Below, piece by piece: positions 46,082 to 53,688 of a stretch of 64,000 bases of DNA; position 1 is the first letter of the stretch, and every line of letters begins with the position of its first letter. Location of the stretch: contig CAWFRO010000006.1 in the NCBI GenBank assembly GCA_963818225.1, forward strand, positions 1,385,776 to 1,449,775. The letters are read 5' to 3'. A program made the position numbers and the translations under genes. The DNA comes from Palsa-504 sp963818225. GTDB taxonomy: Bacteria; Actinomycetota; Actinomycetes; Streptosporangiales; Streptosporangiaceae. The notes under the pieces are model-generated. The model was not told the origin of the DNA. It worked only from the letters and a program-made list of their open reading frames with translations, and ran no database searches.

Positions 46082-47737
46082 CTAGCGCGGAATGCTCGGC
46101 AGCAGGTTCCGATCCCACACCATGACGGTGTACGGGCCGATGTTGTAGACCCGAGCCGGATCGCCGAAGTACTTCTTTATGAGGGCGCGCGGCTCCCAGT
46201 TCAGGTAGCCGGGCGCGCTGTTCAGCACGATGAAGTTGGCCCGCTGGCCAGCCGGGTCGTACCACGCAGACTTGGCCAGCCACAAGTCTCGCTGCATGGT
46301 GCTCTTCAGCAGCGCCCGGACTTTGACCTGGCCGCCGGTCTCGACCGTGACGATGCTGCTCTCCCAGTAGCCGCCCAGGCCGTACCGCAGGTGATGAGCC
46401 TGCAGCCAGGACGCGAGCTGCGAGTTGTCCGGTGGTGCGGCGGGCTGGGCCAGCTCATTCGCGAGACCTCCTGCGTAGCCGAGCAGGACCACGAGGCCAG
46501 CCCCGCACGCGACAGCACGCGCCCAGCGCGCCAGCGCGCTGTCAGCCCGCGCTCCGCAGGCCGGCGGGCGGGCCAGCATGCGGGCGGCCAGCGCCGCCCC
46601 GAGCGGCGCGACCACGGCGATCTCGTGCGGGCCCTCAGCGCCCGCGCTGGTCACCACGAACAGCACGATGTTGCCCACGATGGCCACCGCCAGGACCTGG
46701 TCCACCAGGGCGGCACCGCGGAAGAACCGCCAGGCCGCCAGGAGCAGCGCCAGGGCGACCAGGGCCAGGCTCACCATGTGGAGCAGGGCGATGTAGTAGG
46801 GCCCGCCGGACAGCCCCCGGTAGTCCGCCCCGAAGATCTGCGGCACGGCCCACAGGGAGTGCAGGTTAGCCGGGAGGTCGTGCAGGGTGAGCTTAAACGG
46901 GATCGGGCTGAGGATATAGCCGCCCAGCGCGCGGAGCACCCGTTCCACCACCCAGGCGAGCCCAGCCGCCACGCCTGCCGCAGCGATCAGGGAAAGCTCG
47001 TACCTCCGCGCCGCGAGGCCACGCCAGAGGCTGCGCTCCCGGACCGCGGCTTCGATGACCCGCAGCGCGCAGACCAAGGCCAGCGGCATCACCCCGACGA
47101 CAAGCACCAGCGGGTCGGCGATGAGGGCCCACGCCAGGGCCAACGCGGTCAGCAGCGGAACATACCAGCGCTGCGGGGCGCGGTCGAGGAAGAGCAGGAT
47201 GAGCAGGACGGGGACCGAGGTCCCGATGTGGCCGACACTCAGCAGAAGGGCGGAGACGCCGATGCCGAGCTGCGGCGCGAGCATGATCCCGGCCGCGATC
47301 GCCGTCCTGATCACGGCCGCCCGGCTGGTGAGCCCGCCCCGGGCCACCAGCACGGCCAGCAGCACGGCCAGCGTGTAGGTCATCGCCGCCGCGATGTGAG
47401 CGGTGTTCGCGTGCACGCCGAAGATGATCTCCAGCAGGGCGTACTGCGGCAGCTCGGTGGTGTAGAACGACACGTCAGCCTTGTACCAGCCGTGCAGCAG
47501 CACGTTGCCGTGCAGCATGTCTGACGCCTCGAGCAGGACGTTGGCCTGATCGGAGTTCTCGGGCATGGTCCGCGACAGCCTGAGGTACACGATGAACAGG
47601 GCCGCCGCGAACAGCACGAACCCGGCCGCCTCGAGCCAGCGGCGGCGGCTGAGGCGCCACCGGCGGTGCCCGGGCTCCGAACCGGCCGCCTCCTGGGGCG
47701 GGGGTTGCGTCTCGGTTCCCGCGCGGACCGGCTCCAT
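46082..47737 (-). CDS. Polytopic membrane protein, four-copy family, copy 4
   Basis: This 551-aa membrane protein has family blocks MPENSDQANVLL, DMLHGNVLLHGW, DVSFYTTELPQYALLEIIFG, AAAMTYTLAVLLAVLVARG, VGHIGTSVPVLL, DPLVLVVGVMPLALVCALR, EIAVVAPLGAALAARML, YWESSIVTVETGG and VMVWDRNLL. It is closest to copy 1. The ATG at 47737 gives a 45-residue cytoplasmic tail before the first helix. Its stop lies 14 bases from the end of the convergent GT-C-like gene. The function is unknown; glycosyl transfer is inferred from topology, the loop acid and the neighbours. Confidence 0.77.
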   Translation of the reverse strand: MEPVRAGTETQPPPQEAAGSEPGHRRWRLSRRRWLEAAGFVLFAAALFIVYLRLSRTMPENSDQANVLLEASDMLHGNVLLHGWYKADVSFYTTELPQYALLEIIFGVHANTAHIAAAMTYTLAVLLAVLVARGGLTSRAAVIRTAIAAGIMLAPQLGIGVSALLLSVGHIGTSVPVLLILLFLDRAPQRWYVPLLTALALAWALIADPLVLVVGVMPLALVCALRVIEAAVRERSLWRGLAARRYELSLIAAAGVAAGLAWVVERVLRALGGYILSPIPFKLTLHDLPANLHSLWAVPQIFGADYRGLSGGPYYIALLHMVSLALVALALLLAAWRFFRGAALVDQVLAVAIVGNIVLFVVTSAGAEGPHEIAVVAPLGAALAARMLARPPACGARADSALARWARAVACGAGLVVLLGYAGGLANELAQPAAPPDNSQLASWLQAHHLRYGLGGYWESSIVTVETGGQVKVRALLKSTMQRDLWLAKSAWYDPAGQRANFIVLNSAPGYLNWEPRALIKKYFGDPARVYNIGPYTVMVWDRNLLPSIPR

Positions 47738-47757
47738 GGAACGGGGAGTCTAGTGGC

Positions 47758-49221
47758 TCACCAGTTGGTGGCGATGTACTTGGTCTCGGTGAACTCCAGG
47801 AGGCCTTCGTGCGCGCCCTCGCGGCCGATGCCGGACTGCTTCACGCCGCCGAACGGCGCCGCCGGGTCCGAGACCAGGCCGCGGTTGAGGCCGACCATGC
47901 CCGCTTCGAGCGCCTCGGACACCCGCAGGCCGCGGCTCAGGTCGCGGGTGTAGACGTAGGAGACGAGCCCGAACTCGGTGTCGTTGGCCCAGGCCACCGC
48001 GTCGGCCTCGGCGGTGAACCTGACCACGGGCGCCACCGGGCCGAAGATCTCGGTGCCGAGGATGCCCGCGTCCGCCGGGACGCGATCGATCACCGTCGGG
48101 GTGTAGAAGTAGCCGCGGCGGTCCGGCGCCCGCCCGCCGGTGATCACGCGGCCGCCGTCCGCCGTCGCGGACTCGACGAGCTCGGCCACCTTGGTCCGGG
48201 TCGGCTCGTTGACCAGGGGGCCGACGTCGGTGTTCTCGTCCAGGCCCGGCCCGACGGTCATGCGGTCCAGGCGCGCCGCGAAGGCCCGGCTGAACTCGTC
48301 GGCCACCGCCTCGTGCACGTAGAAGCGGTTGGCCGCGGTGCAGGCCTCTCCGCCGTTGCGCATCTTGGCGATCAGCGCCCCCTCGACGGCGGCGTCGATG
48401 TCCGCGTCTTCGAAGATGATGAACGGCGCGTTGCCGCCGAGCTCCATCGAGCAGTTCACTACCGTTTCGGCCGCCTCGCGCAGCAGGATCCGCCCCACCT
48501 CGGTCGACCCGGTGAAGGACAGCTTGCGCACTCGCGGGTCGGTCAGCATGGCCGACACCACCGCGCCCGACTTCCGCGAGGTCAGCACGTTGACCACGCC
48601 GTCGGGCACGCCTGCCTCGCCGAGCAGCCCGGCGATGTACAGCGCGGTCAGCGGGGTCTCCGAGGCCGGCTTGAGCACCACCGTGCAGCCGGCCGCCAGC
48701 GCCGGGCCGATCTTGCGGGTGGCCATCGCGGCCGGGAAGTTCCACGGCGTGACGAGCACGCTGACGCCGACCGGCTGGCGCATGACCAGGATCTTGTTCG
48801 CACCCGACGGCGCCTGCATCAAGACGCCGTCCATCCGGACCGCCTCCTCGGCGTACCAGCGGAAGAACTCGGCGGAGTAGGCCGCCTCGGCCCTGGCGTC
48901 GCGCAGCGCCTTGCCGTTCTCGAGCGACATCAGCCTGGCCAGCGGCTCCGCGTTGTCGGTCATGAGCTCGAAGGTCCGGCGCAGGCATTCGGCGCGCTGC
49001 CGCGGCGGGGTCGCCGCCCAGGCGGCCAGCGCGTCGTGCGCGGCGGAGACCGCGTCCAGCGCGTCGTCGACGGTGCCGTCGGCCACCTCGGCCACGGGGT
49101 CCTCGGTGGCCGGGTTGATCACGGGCAGCGTGCCGCCGCCCCGCCCGCCGGTCCACTCCCCGCCGATCAGCAGGCCCGTGGGTACCTCGATACCGGCCAG
49201 TTCGGCGACCTTGGCGCTCAT
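47758..49221 (-). CDS. NAD(P)-dependent aldehyde dehydrogenase, succinate-semialdehyde type
   Basis: This 487-aa enzyme has the aldehyde dehydrogenase motifs VTPWNFPAAM, VVLKPASETP, FTGSTEVGR, MELGGNAPF with the general-base Glu, and the catalytic Cys in NGGEACTAANR. Overall it is closest to succinate-semialdehyde dehydrogenases (GabD), which feed GABA or putrescine carbon into the TCA cycle. The ATG at 49221 has GGAGG five bases upstream; the ATG at 49224 is too close to it. A divergent XRE-cupin regulator of the PuuR kind supports a role in polyamine or GABA use. Confidence 0.87.
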   Translation of the reverse strand: MSAKVAELAGIEVPTGLLIGGEWTGGRGGGTLPVINPATEDPVAEVADGTVDDALDAVSAAHDALAAWAATPPRQRAECLRRTFELMTDNAEPLARLMSLENGKALRDARAEAAYSAEFFRWYAEEAVRMDGVLMQAPSGANKILVMRQPVGVSVLVTPWNFPAAMATRKIGPALAAGCTVVLKPASETPLTALYIAGLLGEAGVPDGVVNVLTSRKSGAVVSAMLTDPRVRKLSFTGSTEVGRILLREAAETVVNCSMELGGNAPFIIFEDADIDAAVEGALIAKMRNGGEACTAANRFYVHEAVADEFSRAFAARLDRMTVGPGLDENTDVGPLVNEPTRTKVAELVESATADGGRVITGGRAPDRRGYFYTPTVIDRVPADAGILGTEIFGPVAPVVRFTAEADAVAWANDTEFGLVSYVYTRDLSRGLRVSEALEAGMVGLNRGLVSDPAAPFGGVKQSGIGREGAHEGLLEFTETKYIATNW

Positions 49222-49452
49222 CATGTCCTCCCGGTGGGTCTTGGGGGAAGCCACCTCCGAGCTTATCCGCGGCCGGAGCCCGGTCATCTTCCGGTACATC
49301 CGAACGCGCCAGCCCAGGGGCTCACCCGGTCAGCAAGGGTCGCCGGGGGTGGAAGTCCCGGGCCCGGGGACTGGTCAGGATGCCTGCTTGGCACCAAAAA
49401 TCCAATGCCGCGTGCAGTGGGGCTGTCAGGGCTGAGGCAATGCGGCGTGAAG

Positions 49453-49464
49453 TGTACGTTTACA
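49453..49464. promoter_or_regulatory. Inverted repeat before the XRE-cupin start
   Basis: TGTA-CGTT-TACA is a 12-bp dyad that ends two bases before the chosen start codon of the regulator. Its position in the gap between two divergent genes fits an operator bound by the XRE-cupin protein itself. Confidence 0.45.
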
Positions 49465-49466
49465 TT

Positions 49467-50114
49467 ATGTCGGCTAGCTTCGATCCGGAGACAGGGCTCG
49501 GGCCCCGGCTGCGCCTGGCCCGCGAGGAACGGCAGTGGTCCGTGCGCGAGCTGGCGCGCAGGATCGGGTGCTCGGCCAGCCTCATCTCGCAGATCGAGCG
49601 GGGCGTATCGGTGCCGTCGGTCGGCGTCTTGTACTCGCTGGCCACCGAGCTGGGCAGCTCGCTGGACCACCTGCTGTTCGGCGGTGATCCGCGGCCGGCC
49701 GCGGAGGCCGCGGGCTCGCCCGGCCCGGCGCAGTCCAGGCCCGTGCCGCCGGGCCCGGGCCGGCCCGGCATCGTGCAGCGGGCCGGCGGCCGGGCCATCC
49801 TCGAGCTGGCCAGCGGGGTGCGCTGGGAGCGGCTCACCCCAGCGCCGGACGCCACGACCGACTTCCTCGAGGTGGTGTACTCCCCCGGCGGGCACTCAAC
49901 TGACGAGCGCCTCCCGCTGCGCCACGAGGGGCGCGAATACGGCCTGATCATCAGCGGCACGCTGCAGGCCAACGTGGGGTTCGAGAGCTACGAGCTCGGC
50001 CCGGGCGACTCGATCGCGTTCGACTCCTCGACCCCGCACGAGTACCTGAACAGGACGGATGAGCCGGTGCACGCGATCTGGGTGGTGACCCACTCCGAGG
50101 CCGGGCGCGGCTGA
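49467..50114 (+). CDS. XRE family regulator with C-terminal cupin domain
   Basis: This 215-aa protein has an XRE helix-turn-helix at about 12-65 (LRLAREERQWSVRELARRIGCSASLISQIERG). An Ala/Pro linker follows, then a cupin at about 120-205 (LRHEGREYGLIISGTLQA, LGPGDSIAFDSSTPHEYLN). PuuR and related regulators of polyamine or amino-acid catabolism have this layout. The ATG at 49467 gives a near-leaderless message; an ATG at 49440 has a better ribosome site but would put the palindrome inside the gene. It probably regulates the divergent aldehyde dehydrogenase. Confidence 0.87.
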   Translation: MSASFDPETGLGPRLRLAREERQWSVRELARRIGCSASLISQIERGVSVPSVGVLYSLATELGSSLDHLLFGGDPRPAAEAAGSPGPAQSRPVPPGPGRPGIVQRAGGRAILELASGVRWERLTPAPDATTDFLEVVYSPGGHSTDERLPLRHEGREYGLIISGTLQANVGFESYELGPGDSIAFDSSTPHEYLNRTDEPVHAIWVVTHSEAGRG

Positions 50115-50144
50115 TCCGGGATCATCTGCAGTGGCCCGCGGCGG

Positions 50145-50603
50145 CTACTGCTGCGGGTGCTTGCGCACGGCGTGGGCCACATTGATGACGCCGATGATGA
50201 CCCAGATCAGGGCCATGAGCATGATGGCGGCGAAACCCGGGGACCCCCTGAGCACGATCGCGGTCACCGGCAGGGCGACCAGCATCGACCCGAGGGCCAG
50301 CATGAGCGACTGCCGGCCGGGGCGGTCGGCCCGCTCGGCCCGGAGCGCGCGCTGTTCGGCCCGGATCATGCGTCTGGCCCGGCGGCGCTGGTGCCTGCAC
50401 CCCGCATACCGGTCCAGCTGGGTCAGGATGCGGCTGTCCACCTCCGCTGTGACCCGGCTGTCGAGCTCAGCTGCGATCCGCTGGTCGATGTCCGCGCCGA
50501 TGCGTTCCACCAGACCCTCGGCCAGCGCCTGGTCATAGCCGGGGCCGAGGTCCTGCTGGGCAGCCACCGAGGCGGCGATCTCAGCCTGGCTATCTGCCGC
50601 CAT
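50145..50603 (-). CDS. Small membrane protein of unknown function
   Basis: This 152-aa protein has a soluble, acidic N-terminal half with heptad-like stretches (LVERIGADIDQRIAAELDSR, VTAEVDSRILTQLDRY) and a basic patch (RHQRRRARRMIR). Two membrane helices close together near the C-terminus follow (SLMLALGSMLVALPVTAIVL and AAIMLMALIWVIIGVINVAH). The ATG at 50603 lies five bases after GGAGG. I do not recognise the family. Its promoter would lie in the 240-bp gap to the hydrolase gene upstream on the same strand. Confidence 0.6.
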   Translation of the reverse strand: MAADSQAEIAASVAAQQDLGPGYDQALAEGLVERIGADIDQRIAAELDSRVTAEVDSRILTQLDRYAGCRHQRRRARRMIRAEQRALRAERADRPGRQSLMLALGSMLVALPVTAIVLRGSPGFAAIMLMALIWVIIGVINVAHAVRKHPQQ

Positions 50604-50811
50604 CATGCCCTCCGGACGTTCCGTCAGCCTCTGCAGAACACTACGGACCTCAGGCAGGCCAGCGGAATACGGCTGGCCCCCGCCGTGTCCTGGGGTTTCC
50701 CCCACCTTGGCGGTGACCCGGGCCGACCCGCCCCGCAGGTGCGCGGCGACGCCAGCCCGGGCCCGGGGACTTGGCCCGCCAGGGCTGCGTCATCAAGCGA
50801 TCCGGCGCATC

Positions 50812-50845
50812 GTGGTACCTGCGGCCGGGTGGTACCTGCGGCCGG
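50812..50845. repeat. 17-bp perfect tandem repeat next to the hydrolase stop
   Basis: Two identical copies of gtggtacctgcggccgg lie at 50812-50828 and 50829-50845. The hydrolase stop codon on the minus strand occupies 50847-50849, so the array begins one base after the gene ends. Confidence 0.9.
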
Positions 50846-50846
50846 C

Positions 50847-51641
50847 TCAGGGAGCGGCTGAGACCGAGGTGATGTCCGGGACGGCGGCAGGGTCCCGGAC
50901 GGCCCGGTCGACCCAGCGGCCGATGCGGTCGACCAGCTCCTGGCTGCACGCGGATTCGGCGTGGCCCATCCCGGGCAGCAGCCACAGTTCCTTCGGCTCG
51001 CGGGCGGCCTGGTAGAGCTGGCGGCCGTGCTCGGGCGGGAAGTAGACGTCCTGGTCGCCGTGCACGATCAGCAGCGGCACCGGCGCGATCTTCGCGGCGG
51101 CCTCGGCCGGTGGCATCGGGATCAGCTTCCAGCCTTCCGGGCTGATGCGGGTGTTCAGCCACCGCCTGGTCACGTACCGTCCGGCCCGGCGCTCCACGGC
51201 CCGGTGCACCCATCGCATCCGCTCCGTGCCCCGGTAGTACCACCGCCCGGGGCCGCTGACTGACACCACCGCATCCAGCCCGCCGAGCAGGCCAGCGTGC
51301 CGCAGTACCACCGACGCGCCCATCGAGAACCCCACCGCGGCGACCCGCTGGTAGCCGAGCTCGCGCGCCCAGGCGACGGCCACATCCAGGTCCCAGATCT
51401 CCCGGTCACCGAGCGTGGACAGGCCGCCGGAGCGGCCGTGGCCGCGGAAGTCGAAGCTGATGACGCCGGCCGTCAGGTGGAACCGGTTGGCGATCCGCCA
51501 GACGCTCGGACGCTGCCAGGACAGGGTGAACCCGTGCGCGACGATGATCGCCAGGTCCTTCGGGCCCGGCAGGTGAATGGCATCGATCGGCACGCCGTCG
51601 TCGGTGACCAGGGTCGTTGCCGTGACAACGCGCTTGGTCAT
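50847..51641 (-). CDS. Alpha/beta hydrolase
   Basis: This 264-aa protein has the alpha/beta hydrolase fold with oxyanion segment VAHGFTLSW, nucleophile elbow GFSMGAS (Ser106), acid in VHGDQDVYFPP and catalytic His in PGMGHAES. It has no signal peptide, so it is probably cytoplasmic. The family covers esterases, lipases and thioesterases, and the substrate is unknown. It stands alone between the small membrane protein and amtB. Confidence 0.85.
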   Translation of the reverse strand: MTKRVVTATTLVTDDGVPIDAIHLPGPKDLAIIVAHGFTLSWQRPSVWRIANRFHLTAGVISFDFRGHGRSGGLSTLGDREIWDLDVAVAWARELGYQRVAAVGFSMGASVVLRHAGLLGGLDAVVSVSGPGRWYYRGTERMRWVHRAVERRAGRYVTRRWLNTRISPEGWKLIPMPPAEAAAKIAPVPLLIVHGDQDVYFPPEHGRQLYQAAREPKELWLLPGMGHAESACSQELVDRIGRWVDRAVRDPAAVPDITSVSAAP

Positions 51642-51777
51642 ACCTCTCCCGAACCCCGCTTTACCGCCGCTGAGCGGCGAGCTGTCCCGGTTATACCGGG
51701 CCCTTGAACTGTATCAATCCGGGCGGCGGCTCGGTTGACGCGGGACCGGAGGACCAAGGGCCGTGATCCGGGCACGC

Positions 51778-51848
51778 ACCCGGGCACCGGCTTTTGAGCT
51801 CGGTGCCCGGGTACGCCCATGGTTGCGCTACGGCCGCACGTAGCGCAA
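51778..51848 (-). terminator. Two terminator hairpins downstream of amtB
   Basis: The first hairpin met by transcripts of the minus-strand amtB is TTGCGCTACG (51823-51832) with CGTAGCGCAA (51839-51848), a perfect 10-bp stem starting one base past the stop. The second is ACCCGGGCACCG (51778-51789) with CGGTGCCCGGGT (51801-51812), a perfect 12-bp stem. Together they form a strong double terminator. Confidence 0.82.
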
Positions 51849-51849
51849 G

Positions 51850-53256
51850 TTACGAGTCATCGGACGAGCGCGACGCCCTCTCGGGCACCATGCCGGGTGA
51901 CGCCTCGTCGGCCATCGAGGAACCTACGCCGACCAGATCCTCGGACGGGTACGCCTCCTCGCCGTGCACCGCCACGTCGCCGATCTCGAGCACCTCGTCG
52001 GGCAGCCGGAGCTTCATCCTGAACACGTACTTGATGACCATGAAGATGAGGAACGTGATCGCCGCGTCCCAGATGATGATGGTCAGCGCGGCCTCGAACT
52101 GGACGAGCAGCTGGTGCGGGTGCCCGTAGAACAGGCCCGCCCCCGAAAACCCGGAGCCGCTGCCGACGCCCAGGTACACGATCACCTTCGGGTCGGCGAG
52201 CAGGCCGACCAGCAGGCCGCCGAGCAGGCCGGCGATGCCGTGGGTGTACACCACGCCGAGCGCGTCGTCGACCTTGTTGAACGGCCAGACGTACTTCGGC
52301 AGGGTGTACCAGGCCACCCAGACGACCGACGAGGCGACCACGCCGATAATCATGGCGCCGAAGCCGTTCACGTAGCCGGCCGCCGGGGTGATGCCGACCA
52401 GGCCGCAGATCATGCCGTTCAGGGCGCCGAGGAAGGTGGGCTTCTTCTCGCTGCTGAGCGTCATGTCCATGATGATCCAGACCAGCATGGCGGTCGCGGT
52501 GCACAGGTTGGTGTTGAGTACCGCCGCCGCGGCGTCCGCTCCGGCGAAGTACGGGTCACCGCCGTTGAAGCCGTTCCAGCCGAGCCACAGGATGCCGGCG
52601 CCGACGGCGACGAACATGAGGTTGTTCGGGATGGCACGCTCGCGGTCACGCCGCAGCCGCGGCCCGATGACGGCCGCGGCGACGAAGCCGGACACGCCGG
52701 CGGCCAGGTGAATGACGTAGCCGCCGGAGAAGTCCAGGGCGCCCTTGCCGGCCCAGTAGCCGCCGCCCCACAGCAGGAACGCGTTGACGCAGTAAGCGAA
52801 CGTGATCCAGAGCGGGACGAAGACCATCCAGACCTTGAAGCTGATCCGGCCGAGCACGCTGCCGATGAACAGGATCGGGGTGATCGCCGCGAACACGAAC
52901 TGGAAGTACTCGACGGACGCCCCGGGGAGGTGCCAGGCCGGGACGGCGGCGTTCACCAACGGGATGCTGGCCTGGCTCTGTTCGGCGGATGCCCCGAGAA
53001 TCGTCCTCGGATCACCGATGAACGTGCTGACCAAAGGCGTGCCGAAGCCGAGCTTGAACCCCCACAGAACCCAGGTAATCAAGACCAGGCCAAAGGTGGT
53101 GAACACCATCATCACGGTGTTCATCGCCCATTTCTTCTGCACCAAGCCGCCGTAGAGCACGGCCAGGGCCGGGATCGACATCAACCCGACCAGCGTGGCT
53201 GCTGTCATCTGCCAGGAGTTATCCCCGGCGTTCAGCCAGCTCGGATAGGGACTCAC
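51850..53256 (-). CDS. amtB: Ammonium transporter
   Basis: This 468-aa channel of the Amt/Rh family has about eleven helices. It shows the pore histidines in SGGYVIHLAAGVSG and VVYTHGIAGLLGG, and WLGWNGFNGG from the conserved core. It conducts ammonium into the cell. The GTG at 53256 follows GGAGGCGTA. The C-terminal tail after KLRLPDEVLEIGD is the PII-interacting kind but unusually long (about 55 residues, acidic). No glnK or glnD follows; the gene is a single unit with its own double terminator. A GlnR-like site lies 100-140 bases upstream. Confidence 0.95.
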   Translation of the reverse strand: MSPYPSWLNAGDNSWQMTAATLVGLMSIPALAVLYGGLVQKKWAMNTVMMVFTTFGLVLITWVLWGFKLGFGTPLVSTFIGDPRTILGASAEQSQASIPLVNAAVPAWHLPGASVEYFQFVFAAITPILFIGSVLGRISFKVWMVFVPLWITFAYCVNAFLLWGGGYWAGKGALDFSGGYVIHLAAGVSGFVAAAVIGPRLRRDRERAIPNNLMFVAVGAGILWLGWNGFNGGDPYFAGADAAAAVLNTNLCTATAMLVWIIMDMTLSSEKKPTFLGALNGMICGLVGITPAAGYVNGFGAMIIGVVASSVVWVAWYTLPKYVWPFNKVDDALGVVYTHGIAGLLGGLLVGLLADPKVIVYLGVGSGSGFSGAGLFYGHPHQLLVQFEAALTIIIWDAAITFLIFMVIKYVFRMKLRLPDEVLEIGDVAVHGEEAYPSEDLVGVGSSMADEASPGMVPERASRSSDDS

Positions 53257-53355
53257 TACGCCTCCAGGGCTATCGGGGGCCTTCTGGCGGCCAACTGCGC
53301 GCTGGCTCTACCCCGGCCGCTCCATATATCTGCAAGGAATGTGTCCCATGCGCGA

Positions 53356-53394
53356 GTTTCAGCCGTATTACTCAGTTGTTACGCGGGCGGTAAC
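53356..53394 (-). promoter_or_regulatory. Candidate GlnR binding site upstream of amtB
   Basis: Read on the minus strand, half-sites GTTAC, GTAAC, GTAAT and GAAAC follow one another with 7-, 6- and 6-base spacers. The known actinobacterial GlnR box is built from GTNAC/GAAAC half-sites with 6-base spacers, and amtB is a classical GlnR target. The position fits nitrogen-controlled activation. Confidence 0.65.
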
Positions 53395-53574
53395 GAGTGC
53401 GGCGGACGTTTCGCTGATGTGTCACGGCTGATCACCTGGTCAGGGGTTTATGGCCGGGTGACGGGGGCCGCGCCAGCAGGCGCCGGGCTTCCCGGCGCGT
53501 CACGTTCCTGTAACAGAGGCGAAGTTAGCTCTTGAGATAAATCACCCGATAGTCGTACTCTGCTGGCATACAGG

Positions 53575-53592
53575 CCGGTAAGCGCTTACCGG
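53575..53592. promoter_or_regulatory. LacI-family operator 1
   Basis: CCGGTAAGCGCTTACCGG is a perfect 18-bp palindrome centred on the GCGC core typical of LacI-family operators. It lies 97 bp upstream of the chosen lacI-like start. Confidence 0.85.
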
Positions 53593-53644
53593 AGGGTTTG
53601 GGACGTGGTGCCGTCGGTGGCGGCACCTTTCTTCGGGCCGATAT

Positions 53645-53658
53645 GGAAAGCGCTTACC
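53645..53658. promoter_or_regulatory. LacI-family operator 2
   Basis: GGAAAGCGCTTACC repeats the core of operator 1 with one mismatched pair. The two centres are about 68 bp apart, and this one ends 30 bp before the start codon. Looping between the two sites by a tetrameric or paired repressor is possible. Confidence 0.78.
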
Positions 53659-53688
53659 GGATGGCGGGCGCATGGTGAGGAGCACGCG

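Noticed and set aside
47809..49947. 712-codon plus-strand frame
   Set aside because: It is opposite the aldehyde dehydrogenase and then out of frame with the XRE-cupin gene.
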